From contig NZ_SBHN01000023.1 in assembly GCF_006980715.1 (NCBI RefSeq), positions 1 to 64,000 on the forward strand: a stretch of DNA of 64,000 nucleotides. Reading direction: 5' to 3'. The notes beneath the pieces are model-generated. The model worked only from the letters and a program-made list of their open reading frames with translations, was not told where the DNA came from and searched no databases. The position numbers and the translations under genes were made by a program. Below, one piece after another: positions 9,581 through 17,416 of the stretch. The stretch comes from Telmatospirillum sp. J64-1. GTDB lineage: Bacteria; Pseudomonadota; Alphaproteobacteria; Rhodospirillales; Magnetospirillaceae. Position 1 is the stretch's first letter; each line of letters opens with the position of its first letter.

Positions 9581-10462
9581 CTACTTCCCTCTGGCGATCA
9601 ACCATTTCCGGGCTTCCATGATGCCGTCCGACACCGCGCTTGGCCCGGCCGCGGCGGAGACGATGGCCATATGCTTCTCCGCCTTGCGGCGGATGGCGGG
9701 ATCGGGGGACAGCGCCGCCAGGGAAAGCCATTTGAGGCTTTCCGCCGGATTGCTCTCCACCCCTTGGCCCAGGGCATAGAGCAGACCCAGGTTGAACTGC
9801 GCCGGGACATGGCCGTCCTCGGCGGCCTTGCGGTACCATTTCGCCGCCTCGGCGTCGTCCTGCCCCACGCCCTTGCCCATCTGATACATCCAGGCCAGGT
9901 TATGCTGCGCCTCGGCCAAGCCCTGTTCGGCGGCGGGTCGGATATGAGCCAGCGCCTTGCCGGGATCGGGGGCGGTGCCGAAACCGTTGAGATACATATG
10001 ACCGAGATTGGCCTTGGCCGCCGACGAACCCTGCGCGGCGCTCTTCTCGAACCAGGCCAGCGCCTCCCTGTCGTCGCGGGCCAGCCCCACCCCCTGGTGC
10101 AGCAACTGGCCCAGACCGTTCTGGGCATCGGCATCGCCCTGCTCGGCGGCGGCACGGAACAGGATCGCGGCCTTCTCCGGCGAAGCCTCGACACCGGCGC
10201 CGCGCAGATGCAACACGCCGAGCAGATAGGCGGCCGGTGCATATCCCTTCCCCGCCGCCCGGCGCAGCAAGGCGACCGCCACGGCGGGTTCGGCCTCGGC
10301 CTTGCCGGAAAAGATCAGGACGGCGGCGAGATATTGCGCCTGCGGGTCCCCGGCCTCGACCGCCTCCGCCAGGCTGGGCTGGGCATCCCCGGCCCGGGCC
10401 GGGCCGCCCGTCAGGACGAAGGCGGCAAGGCCTGCGGCGAGAAGAAGGGCGGAACTGTGCAT
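9581..10462 (-). CDS. Exported Sel1-repeat protein in the holdfast operon
   Basis: The 293-residue protein has a signal peptide (MHSSALLLAAGLAAFVL, cleavage near ARAG). It then has about six Sel1-like repeats, with cores such as AYLLGVLHLRGAGVEAS, NGLGQLLHQGVGLARD, ANLGHMYLNGFGTAPD and FNLGLLYALGQGVESN. Sel1 repeats are TPR-like helical hairpins used as adaptors. It starts 24 bases after the HfaA-like gene on the same strand, so it is probably the last gene of that operon. Its role in fibre assembly is inference from position. Confidence 0.82.
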   Translation of the reverse strand: MHSSALLLAAGLAAFVLTGGPARAGDAQPSLAEAVEAGDPQAQYLAAVLIFSGKAEAEPAVAVALLRRAAGKGYAPAAYLLGVLHLRGAGVEASPEKAAILFRAAAEQGDADAQNGLGQLLHQGVGLARDDREALAWFEKSAAQGSSAAKANLGHMYLNGFGTAPDPGKALAHIRPAAEQGLAEAQHNLAWMYQMGKGVGQDDAEAAKWYRKAAEDGHVPAQFNLGLLYALGQGVESNPAESLKWLSLAALSPDPAIRRKAEKHMAIVSAAAGPSAVSDGIMEARKWLIARGK

Positions 10463-10486
10463 GGCGGAATCTCCTGGAAGCCGAGG

Positions 10487-10900
10487 TCAGTTGGCGGCGC
10501 TGTCGCCGGGCCCGCTCTGGGACGAAGAGGAGGTGTTGACGGTCTGGCTGTTGTTGACCGTGGTGCTGGTATTGGCCGACGAGCCCTGGTTGCCGTGGCT
10601 GTTCTGGCTGTTGTTGTAATCCAGCCAGGCCGAAGACCCGCCTTCGAGGATCTGCGTGATCTCGGTCATGTTGCCGATGGAGGTCGAGTTGGAATTGTAG
10701 TTGGTCACGTACTGGTTCAGCGTCCCCACGCCGCCGGCGCCACCGCCGCCATTCCTGCGGGTCAGTTCGACCTGCGCGGCGAAGGAGGGATTGCGGGCGG
10801 GAAAGCTGTAGGATTCCGTGCCCATGGGCTGGGCGAAGGAAGGAACCGACGCCAGGACGAAAGGGGAAAGCACCGCCAAGCCGAGGATTGCCCGTTTCAT
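10487..10900 (-). CDS. hfaA: HfaA-like secreted holdfast anchor / curlin-related protein
   Basis: The 137-residue protein has a signal peptide cleaved near SFAQ. The mature protein begins with SYSFPARNPSFAA and continues through a Gly-rich stretch to an Asn/Ser/Thr-rich C-terminal half containing STSIGN and NNSQNSHGNQ. STxIGN and NxSQxxxGN motifs are typical of alphaproteobacterial HfaA and curlin-like repeats. The aromatic-x-F...RNPxF motif resembles the CsgF N-terminus that binds the CsgG channel. HfaA is an outer-surface component tethering the polysaccharide holdfast. The gene lies in the same operon as the CsgG/HfaB channel. Assignment rests on motifs and context, without alignment. Confidence 0.6.
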   Translation of the reverse strand: MKRAILGLAVLSPFVLASVPSFAQPMGTESYSFPARNPSFAAQVELTRRNGGGGAGGVGTLNQYVTNYNSNSTSIGNMTEITQILEGGSSAWLDYNNSQNSHGNQGSSANTSTTVNNSQTVNTSSSSQSGPGDSAAN

Positions 10901-10928
10901 GATCTGATCTCCGCGGGAGAGGAAAGGG

Positions 10929-10963
10929 AAAAAGACCGGGTGGGCGAAGCATCGCCCACCCGG
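10929..10963 (-). terminator. Intra-operon terminator/attenuator between HfaD-like and HfaA-like genes
   Basis: A perfect 12-bp stem (10936-10947 with 10952-10963) and AGCA/TGCT tetraloop lies in the 73-base gap. On the minus strand it is followed by TCTTTTTCCC. It probably terminates a fraction of transcripts. Confidence 0.75.
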
Positions 10964-10973
10964 AAGGCAGGGG

Positions 10974-12182
10974 TTACGGGGTGACGTTGTAGGGCAGCGG
11001 AGCCAGGCCGCCGACGCGGTTGGTCACGCTGGACATATTGCCGAACGAGCTGGCCGCCACGGTGCTGACCGCGATGGGCGTGCCGTACTGGTCGGCCAGT
11101 TTGCCGAGATGGCTGTAGCCGCTGACCACCAGATCGGTGGCGATCGCACGGGAATCGTTGTTCATGTAGCTGAACTGGGTCAGGTCAGCGATGGCGATGC
11201 TGTTGGTCACGAAATCCGGCGGGTTGGAAGCAGCATTGGCCACGACGGGGGCATCGGGACCGACGGTGATGCTGTGCAGGTTGCCCGCCGCCGTGGCCGA
11301 CAGGTTCAGGTTGGCGTTCACGACCTCCCGGCCGAGGGCGGTGGCCTGATTGTTTCCCTGCTCGATCAAACCGAACTGGGCCGCCATGGCGGCGGCGACC
11401 AGGGCGTCATGCGACTGGTTGCCGGTGGGGACGGCCAGCGCGGTGACGAGGCCGGCCGCCAGCGCCTGCAGATATTCCGACGGCGTGTCCACGGCATTGA
11501 AGTCGCCGAAGGCCACCTGACCGTCATGCACGAAGGTCGCGACGTCGCTCTGCACGCTGGCCAGGTTGGAGATGGAGGTGGCGGAGGCGTCCAGACGGCC
11601 CAGATGATCGCGGGCATCCAGCGCTTCGAAGGTCGGCAGGTCGGTCAGGTCGATATTCATCACCTGAATGATGGCGCCAATATTCCCCGCGGCCGCCAGG
11701 GCAGCGGCCAGGGCATCGCCATCGATCTCGACACCGCCGCCACCGCCGCCGCCGCCGCCGCCACCACCGGCACCACCGCCACCGCCACCGGCACCACCGC
11801 CGGCACCACCCAGGCCGGCATTGACGTTCAGCGCACCCGCCAGGGCGAGGGCGAGGGCATTCTGGTCAAGCGAGGCATTCTGGACAGCGACGATCGGCAG
11901 GTAATTGGTGTCGCCTTCGGCCGCCAGGAATTGGGTGCGGTTGACATTGGTGAAGGAGGTCTGGTCCCCGACGCTGACCTGCAGGCGTTCGAGTTGGGTG
12001 ATCCCCGTCGGGATGAAGGTGTTGGTGGCATCGATATCGATACCGATCCTGATCGTCTGATCGACGGTGTTGTTCCAGGTCCAATTAACGGCATCGAAGG
12101 CGGCGGCCGGCGTGGCGGCAGCCATCCCCGCGAAGGCCAGGGCTGCCGCCGAGGCCTTCAACATCGACTTACGAGAGGTCAT
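10974..12182 (-). CDS. HfaD-like secreted protein with poly-glycine linker
   Basis: The 402-residue exported protein has a signal peptide (MTSRKSMLKASAAALAF, cleavage near AAAF). An N-terminal domain of about 110 residues is joined by a ~30-residue almost pure glycine linker (about residues 127-157) to a C-terminal region. The latter is rich in Asn/Ala/Ser with segments like TSISNLASVQSD, TAAGNLHSITVG and SSFGNMSSVTNRV. It lies between the CsgG/HfaB channel gene and the HfaA-like gene, where Caulobacter has hfaD. I infer it is the surface-exposed anchor or fibre subunit. Start ATG 12182 has GAAAGGA upstream and overlaps hfaB by 14 bases. Sequence similarity to HfaD itself is not obvious by eye. 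Confidence 0.45.
   Translation of the reverse strand: MTSRKSMLKASAAALAFAGMAAATPAAAFDAVNWTWNNTVDQTIRIGIDIDATNTFIPTGITQLERLQVSVGDQTSFTNVNRTQFLAAEGDTNYLPIVAVQNASLDQNALALALAGALNVNAGLGGAGGGAGGGGGGAGGGGGGGGGGGGVEIDGDALAAALAAAGNIGAIIQVMNIDLTDLPTFEALDARDHLGRLDASATSISNLASVQSDVATFVHDGQVAFGDFNAVDTPSEYLQALAAGLVTALAVPTGNQSHDALVAAAMAAQFGLIEQGNNQATALGREVVNANLNLSATAAGNLHSITVGPDAPVVANAASNPPDFVTNSIAIADLTQFSYMNNDSRAIATDLVVSGYSHLGKLADQYGTPIAVSTVAASSFGNMSSVTNRVGGLAPLPYNVTP
11722..11818. repeat. Low-complexity GGN/CCN triplet tract encoding poly-glycine
   Basis: The tract is a run of CCACCG, CCGCCG and CCGGCA triplets on the plus strand that encodes the glycine linker of the HfaD-like protein. Near-identical triplets make it prone to slippage, in multiples of three, so linker length may vary between strains. 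Confidence 0.8.
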
Positions 12183-13020
12183 GATTATTCCTTTCATTAT
12201 TGAGGTAGCCATCCATGAACTTCGTCTCCATCACCCGGCAGTCTTCGCGGCTGGGGAGACCGAGGAAATCCGTCATGATCTGGTAAGCGGCCATCTCGAC
12301 GACGGATCTGATGCCGAGCTGAAGGGGTTCGTTCTGGATACGGCCCGCATCGAACTCGACAAGCTGTGTGCCGAAGAAACGAAAGACGTTCGCTTCGACT
12401 TCGTAGCCGTGGATCTGTTTCTGCAAAGACGTCACATAGTTGACGTCGAAGGTGCGTGAGTTGACGACGCGCAGGTCCAGGCCGACATTCATGATGACCG
12501 ACCGGCCGCCGCCGCCGATGCCCGAGATCGCGAGGCGTGCGCCTTCCGAAACGATGTTGTAGTTCAGCTCGGTCAGCGCCCCCAGGATCACGAAGTCGCT
12601 GCCGCGGATCATGCCCGGCTGCGGCCCCGCCTCGCGCGGCGTCAGGTTCTGCTCGACCATCTTCAACTGCGCGAGCGGGATGCGCAGGTCGAAGCGTTCC
12701 ACCAGGCGCGCCTTGCGCGTCTTGTAAAGCGCGCTCATCAGCATTTCCGCGATCCCTTGCGAGGACCAGGTGCTGTTATGATTGACGCCGCTGCGGAACT
12801 GCCCGGTCTTGTCGGCGATCTCGCCCACCGCGAAGGACGGCAGGTTGCTGCCACCGGTCGTGCCCAGCTCCGAAAGACATTGGCTGTAAGGCGTGTGATT
12901 GGTGGTGACCGGAAAGCTGAAAGACGGCCGGACGCCTTCGGCGGGATAATGTCCCGGCGCCGCGCAACCGGCCAAGGCAAGGAAGCCCAAAGGCGCGGCT
13001 TTCTTCATGATTCGTCTCAT
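12169..13020 (-). CDS. hfaB: CsgG-family outer-membrane secretion channel, HfaB type
   Basis: The 283-residue lipoprotein has lipobox LALAGC near residue 18. CsgG-family features follow: TPYSQCLSEL, then FAVGEIADKTGQ, ARLVERFD, GSDFVILGALTELNYN, VIMNVGLDLRVVNSRT, SLQKQIHGYEV and the C-terminal PLQLGIRSVVEMAAYQIM. These match Caulobacter HfaB more closely than E. coli CsgG (the NHTPYS start and TELNYNI segment). It would form the oligomeric outer-membrane pore that exports and anchors HfaA and HfaD. It is the first gene of the operon, with a GAGGAG ribosome site. Confidence 0.88.
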   Translation of the reverse strand: MRRIMKKAAPLGFLALAGCAAPGHYPAEGVRPSFSFPVTTNHTPYSQCLSELGTTGGSNLPSFAVGEIADKTGQFRSGVNHNSTWSSQGIAEMLMSALYKTRKARLVERFDLRIPLAQLKMVEQNLTPREAGPQPGMIRGSDFVILGALTELNYNIVSEGARLAISGIGGGGRSVIMNVGLDLRVVNSRTFDVNYVTSLQKQIHGYEVEANVFRFFGTQLVEFDAGRIQNEPLQLGIRSVVEMAAYQIMTDFLGLPSREDCRVMETKFMDGYLNNERNNHDLS

Positions 13021-13397
13021 CGCACTCCTCTCGAGGCCTTGTGACCCTTCACACCCGACGCGCCACGCCTGTAACGGATATTATTATTCCGTCTTCCACG
13101 AGATCTTTGATCGTCTTTCAGAAGACTTCCGTGGCTGCAGTCGGACTGTGTCAAAAAGAGAGCACAAAAAATATATGGCAATAGAGGCAATCCAGCATTA
13201 CATGCGTATTTCTGACATTCTCCTTCCGCGAGAATTCGGATAGAGGAGTCGCAAAAAGGGAATCCCTTGGTGGTAACCGCCGGGAGCGGCAGAGAGCCCC
13301 TCCCCTCTCCATCAGGCCAGATGACAAAGGGGCCTGCCGGTGCCAAATATCCAAGGCAAGACCATCGTAAGTCCTTGCTACGGCAGGGGAGGATGTC
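13021..13397. promoter_or_regulatory. Divergent intergenic region upstream of the holdfast operon
   Basis: This 377-base gap separates hfaB (leftward) from the small exported protein gene (rightward). The stretch 13070-13250 is visibly richer in A/T than the flanks (for example AAAAAATATATGG near 13165), which fits promoters for both directions. No convincing small gene was found: a 22-codon frame near 13175-13243 lacks a ribosome site. Confidence 0.5.
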
Positions 13398-13865
13398 ATG
13401 ACCCTCATGGCCAAGGTAGGAACCGGGCTTTCGGCAGCCCTGGTCGCAATCTCACTGGCCGGGCCGTCTATGGCGCAGATCAGTGACCAGCCCTTCAGCT
13501 TCTCCCGGGCAGGACAGGAGGCCGTCGGCATGAGCATGGCCTATCGCCAGGCCATGCTGCGCGACCGGTTGGAAGGCATCCGCCCCAACCAGATGATCCG
13601 CACGCCGCAAGGAATGGTGCTGGATGTGGAGCGCTTCCACGGTCAGGCCTTCATGCGCCAGCCCGCGGCCCCTTATCTCCCCCGCGAGCAGGCATATTGG
13701 GGCGAGAACACACAGCCCTGGCTGTGGTGGTCGCGGCCGCCCGCCGCGCCGGACTGGTTCAGCGGCCTTTCGGAAGACGGCCCCATCACCGCCGCCACCG
13801 CCCCGACCAGCGCGTCTTCCATCGACCGCTGGATCGCACAACTCGACGACCTGGGACGGATGTGA
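13398..13865 (+). CDS. Small exported protein, possibly linked to the HfaB secretion system
   Basis: The 155-residue protein has a signal peptide (MTLMAKVGTGLSAALVAISL, cleavage after SMAQ). The mature N-terminus, ISDQPFSFSRAGQ, is followed by a predicted helix (MSMAYRQAMLRDRLEG), then a Pro/Trp-rich segment (NTQPWLWWSRPP). No family is recognised. The mature N-terminus resembles that of the HfaA-like protein (YSFPARNPSF), both with an aromatic-x-F pattern near the cleavage site, so it may engage the same CsgG-like channel. It is divergent from hfaB. GGAGG sits just upstream of the ATG. Function is unknown. Confidence 0.7.
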   Translation: MTLMAKVGTGLSAALVAISLAGPSMAQISDQPFSFSRAGQEAVGMSMAYRQAMLRDRLEGIRPNQMIRTPQGMVLDVERFHGQAFMRQPAAPYLPREQAYWGENTQPWLWWSRPPAAPDWFSGLSEDGPITAATAPTSASSIDRWIAQLDDLGRM

Positions 13866-13907
13866 CGAAGACCGGTCTGCCGCCTCGGGCCGGACCGTGA
13901 AATGAGA

Positions 13908-13949
13908 AAGGCGGCGCCGCCGGGGACATCTGCCCGACAGCGCCGCCTT
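13908..13949. terminator. Hairpin between convergent genes
   Basis: AAGGCGGCGC (13908-13917) pairs perfectly with GCGCCGCCTT (13940-13949) across a 22-base loop. It separates the convergent genes ending at 13865 and 13975. U-tracts are weak on both sides, so termination is plausible rather than certain. Confidence 0.5.
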
Positions 13950-13974
13950 GGAACGGACGACAGGAAAAAAGGAA

Positions 13975-14547
13975 CTAGCGGCGGTCGAAATCCCCGCACC
14001 AATCCCCGGCGCTGGTTTCCGGCCAGGACCAGACACGCCCGCCCAGACGGCCGATCACGGGACTGTGCCGGCGGCAAAGACCGTGCGTCGCCTTCTGCCC
14101 GCTGCCTTCCGCCACCCAGAAGCGGCAACTGGCGCAAAACTCCTCACCGGCGGCGTCATCCGTGAGGGTCGTGCTGCGCGCCAGGTCCTTCACCCCCTGA
14201 AGGCCCCGGTTGCGATAGGCCGCCGCGATCTCCAGTTCGTATTTCTCCGCCAGTTCCCGCTTCTTCTGCGACCACTCGGTGCTGCCGGTTCCGCCTTCCT
14301 GGATCAGCTCGTTCAGCTTCTCGTACAAGAGCGCCTCGGCCCGCAGGCCGAAGCCTTCCAGCAGCTTCATCTCCTCGCGGCTGCGCGACAGGATGTCGCC
14401 GGCATAGCGGATGCCGTTCTTGGCCAATGCGTTCAGCGACCTTGTCGAAAGGCCTAAACAATAAATGGGGATGCAAGGAACAAGACTATCCTCATAGTCC
14501 TTCCTTACCGGAACGACAATGTCTTCCGAAAAAATCATATTTCCCAT
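13975..14547 (-). CDS. Free-standing RNA polymerase alpha-CTD-like protein with C-terminal cysteine-rich domain
   Basis: The 190-residue protein has a segment at about residues 28-80 (LGLSTRSLNALAKNGI, then AGDILSRSREEMKLLEGFG) that closely resembles the RpoA C-terminal domain. It keeps counterparts of the DNA-contact residues Arg265, Asn268 and Gly296 (E. coli numbering), with Lys298 replaced by Arg. A charged helical linker follows. The last ~50 residues carry CASCRFW, GLCRRHSP, a WPET segment and DWCGDF, which looks like a small four-cysteine metal- or cluster-binding module found in many proteobacterial proteins. It may bind UP-element-like DNA or compete with alpha-CTD. The ATG at 14547 was chosen over the GTG at 14562 for its upstream GGGG. 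Confidence 0.65.
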   Translation of the reverse strand: MGNMIFSEDIVVPVRKDYEDSLVPCIPIYCLGLSTRSLNALAKNGIRYAGDILSRSREEMKLLEGFGLRAEALLYEKLNELIQEGGTGSTEWSQKKRELAEKYELEIAAAYRNRGLQGVKDLARSTTLTDDAAGEEFCASCRFWVAEGSGQKATHGLCRRHSPVIGRLGGRVWSWPETSAGDWCGDFDRR

Positions 14548-14789
14548 AACAATACCCCGCACGTGAATTTCCGATACAATTATTCAAGAAGAATTCACTC
14601 CCATCTTTCTTATTTTCAGACAATTCACCAGCCGATCTCAACCCGGGATTTTGAGTTAACCCCTTTGAAACTCCAGAAGAGCGGCACGGAATACGGAAGA
14701 GGAGGCAAAGCGCCTCCGCGTGCCGAACAGAAGGGGGCGCAGCCTGTTTACCCTCTTGTCCCGCCCTCATTGCCGAACAGGAGGTGGCC

Positions 14790-15107
14790 GTGTATCTCGC
14801 CCGCTTTTCCTATGATGTGCTGCCGATCAACCGCCGGAACGCCATCGACTTCATCCGCAAGGAGGTCGAGGCGGCACGCGCCAATGGCCTGAAGGCACGG
14901 CTGCTGATTCCCCTGACGCGCAGCCATGGCGGCGCGGCCCTGCTGTTCGAAGTCGAATTGACGAGCCTGGACCAGCTCGACCAATTCCGTCAGCGCGGCG
15001 TGGGATCGAGCGAGGATACGGGAAACTGGATGCACGCCTTCAGCGAGATCCTGACCGCGCCGCCTGCCGTGGAGATCCTGCGCGTGGCCGAAACGGCGGG
15101 GGACTGA
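14790..15107 (+). CDS. Small alpha/beta protein, possible NIPSNAP-like fold
   Basis: The 105-residue protein starts at GTG 14790, five bases after a full AGGAGG; the GTG at 14784 overlaps that site. It begins YLARFSYDVLPINRRNAIDF and alternates beta and alpha segments (LKARLLIPLT, AALLFEVEL, LDQLDQFRQRG), which suggests a dimeric alpha/beta-barrel of the NIPSNAP/ABM type. No catalytic residues can be named. It is convergent with the chemoreceptor gene on its right. Function is unknown. Confidence 0.6.
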   Translation: MYLARFSYDVLPINRRNAIDFIRKEVEAARANGLKARLLIPLTRSHGGAALLFEVELTSLDQLDQFRQRGVGSSEDTGNWMHAFSEILTAPPAVEILRVAETAGD

Positions 15108-15142
15108 ACGGAACCGCCCAGCCCCCACCCGATATCAGGAGG

Positions 15143-17230
15143 TCACGCGCTCCGCTGGCGGATGCCGTCGAGGAAAGCGGTGACGTGGATCTGCAATTGC
15201 TCCACCTGATGGCGCAATTCGGCCGCCTGGGTGGAAACTTCCTCGGCGGCCTCGCGGGTTTCCGAAGACGCCGTCCGCATGCTGCCGATGGTGCCGGAAA
15301 CCTCCGACGCCCCGGCCGAGGCCTCGCTCATGTTGCGGGCGATTTCCTGGGTCGCCGCGCCCTGCTCCTCGACCGCCGAAGCGATGCTGGCCGAGATTTC
15401 GTCGATGGTGCCGATCCTGCTGCTGATTCCGGTAATCGCCTGGCTGGTTTCGCCGGTGGCCTGCTGGACGGCGAGGATCTGGCTGGAAATCTCCTCCGTC
15501 GCCTTGGCAGTCTGGGTCGCCAGGGCCTTCACCTCGCTCGCCACCACGGCGAAGCCCTTGCCGGCCTCGCCCGCGCGGGCGGCCTCGATGGTGGCGTTCA
15601 GTGCCAGCAGATTGGTCTGATTGGCGATCGAGCCGATCAGATCCGCCACTTCCCCGATCCGCCGTGCCGCCTCGTTCAGGCTTTCGACCTTGCCGGTGGC
15701 GCCGTCGGCATCGGCGACGGCGGTGGCGGTCAGGCTGGTGGCGCGGGCGATCAGCGTGCCGATCTCGCTGCTCGAAGCCGCCAGTTCCTCGGACGCGGCC
15801 GCGACCGAATCCACGTTCCGCGCGGTCTGTTCGGCGGCCGAGGACACCGTGGTCGCCTGCAGGGAAGTCGTCTCGGCGGCCTGCAGCATGAGCTGGGCCC
15901 GCTGACCGAAGAGGTCGGCCATGCCCACCAGGGCCTTGACGACACCGCCGACCTGAGCCTCGAACTGTTCGGCGATGCGCAGCCTTTCCTCTTCCGTCCG
16001 GCGCTTCTGGTCCTCTTCCATCTGCCGCATGGCCTGGGCCTGCTGCTCGGCCTTGCGGGCGTTCTGCCGCAGCACCTCCAGCGACTGCGCGATGCTGCCG
16101 ATCTCGTCCCCGCGCTCGACGCCTTCCACGGCGCTGTCGTTATCCCCGCGCGCTAGGCCGAGGATGCGCGCCGTCAGCGTCGCCAGCGGCCTGCTGACGC
16201 GCCGCTCGAAGGCCAGGATGATCACCAGGGCGATGACCAGCACGACCGTCATGCCCAGTCCCGTCACCACGAGGCGTTCCAGGGCGGCCGCACGATTGGC
16301 CTCCGCCACGCCCTTGGCCTCCTCCAGCGGCACTTCCCGCATATTCACCAAGGTCGCCAGCGCGGCATTGTTCCGGGTCCGCATCTCGGCGACGCCGAGG
16401 GCGTAATTGGCATCGCCGCGGGCGGAAGCGAAGAGGTCGGCGAACATCGCGCCGATCTCGCCCATATAGACCCGCTCCACATCCCGCACGGCATTCTCGA
16501 TGGGACGGTTGCCCAGGGATTGCGAGGCGGCCCGGATATTGTCCCAGAACAGTTCGATACGCCCTTGCAGGTTCAGCCACAGATCCATGTCCGCGGCGGA
16601 CATCGGGCCGCCCGAGGCCACCGTATTGACCATCAAGGTGGTCCGCCGGCCGGTGGCGTCGCGCAGGTTCAAGGCATCGAAGGCCATGTCGACATAGACC
16701 CCCGTCACCGGCGCCAACTGCTTGAGCGTCAGCGCCAGCGAGGTGGAGACGTTCATCACCAGATCGTTGATGCGCATCATCTCCGGCGTATAGGCCCCCA
16801 CCACCGACGCAGTTCGGGCCTCGGGTCCCTGGGCGATCTGGCGGAGTGTCTCCTGCCGCACCCGCGCCAAGGCCTGTACCGTTTCCGCAAGCCGTTCCCG
16901 AAGCGCGGCATCCTCCTCGCGCAGCCCCTCGCGGATGGCTGACAAGGCGGTATCGGTATTGGCGATCTGCCGCTGAAAGCCTTCCAGTTCCGCCTGGCTG
17001 GCCGCTTGGGGCGCCCGCAGGGCGGCATTCAACGCCCCGCGCTCCACATTCAAGTGATGCAGCGTCGCAAGACCGCCTGCGAACGCATCGAGATAGCGCA
17101 GGCTTTCCTCCGCCCGCGCATAATGTTCCCTCTCTTGGAGGATGACGAATCCGCTCGCTAGCAGGGCCAACAGGGAAAGCACGAGAATCGCGGCCCTGAG
17201 GGAAGCGCGGACACTGACCTGAAGTTTCAT
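15143..17230 (-). CDS. Methyl-accepting chemotaxis protein
   Basis: The 695-residue transmembrane chemoreceptor has TM1 at about residues 13-32 and a ~290-residue helical periplasmic sensor. TM2 is at about residues 322-343 ([17 protein letters not shown]), then HAMP ([17 protein letters not shown]) and a cytoplasmic signalling domain. The hairpin tip is conserved ([35 protein letters not shown], given here only as family hallmark around residues 535-570). The sensor's length and all-helical character suggest a NIT-like or four-helix domain; the ligand is unknown. An AGGAG ribosome site precedes the ATG. No other chemotaxis gene is adjacent. Confidence 0.9.
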   Translation of the reverse strand: MKLQVSVRASLRAAILVLSLLALLASGFVILQEREHYARAEESLRYLDAFAGGLATLHHLNVERGALNAALRAPQAASQAELEGFQRQIANTDTALSAIREGLREEDAALRERLAETVQALARVRQETLRQIAQGPEARTASVVGAYTPEMMRINDLVMNVSTSLALTLKQLAPVTGVYVDMAFDALNLRDATGRRTTLMVNTVASGGPMSAADMDLWLNLQGRIELFWDNIRAASQSLGNRPIENAVRDVERVYMGEIGAMFADLFASARGDANYALGVAEMRTRNNAALATLVNMREVPLEEAKGVAEANRAAALERLVVTGLGMTVVLVIALVIILAFERRVSRPLATLTARILGLARGDNDSAVEGVERGDEIGSIAQSLEVLRQNARKAEQQAQAMRQMEEDQKRRTEEERLRIAEQFEAQVGGVVKALVGMADLFGQRAQLMLQAAETTSLQATTVSSAAEQTARNVDSVAAASEELAASSSEIGTLIARATSLTATAVADADGATGKVESLNEAARRIGEVADLIGSIANQTNLLALNATIEAARAGEAGKGFAVVASEVKALATQTAKATEEISSQILAVQQATGETSQAITGISSRIGTIDEISASIASAVEEQGAATQEIARNMSEASAGASEVSGTIGSMRTASSETREAAEEVSTQAAELRHQVEQLQIHVTAFLDGIRQRSA

Positions 17231-17416
17231 TTCTACTCCTGATAGCGCCCATGGCGCGCCGTTAACCCACTCGATACCTAAGGTTTCTATATCCCAATGG
17301 TTAATACAGCCTCAACTATCGTATATCCCGTATACCCCTCCATGCTTGAGCTTGATAATGACTCGCACTTGCGATAAAGCTGTATATTCTCGCATGAGAT
17401 AAAGGGGTATTCTCCG

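Noticed and set aside
11722-11818. CRISPR-like or satellite array at the CCN triplet tract
   Set aside because: It is in frame and encodes the glycine linker of an exported protein. There are no spacers or direct repeats of CRISPR type.
13178-13243. A 22-codon plus-strand frame starting MAIEAIQHYMRIS in the hfaB upstream region
   Set aside because: It has no ribosome site and is too short to support without conservation.
17345-17380. Fur box upstream of the first imelysin gene
   Set aside because: TTGATAATGACTCGCACTTG has only partial resemblance to the other two sites, so it is not listed as a feature.
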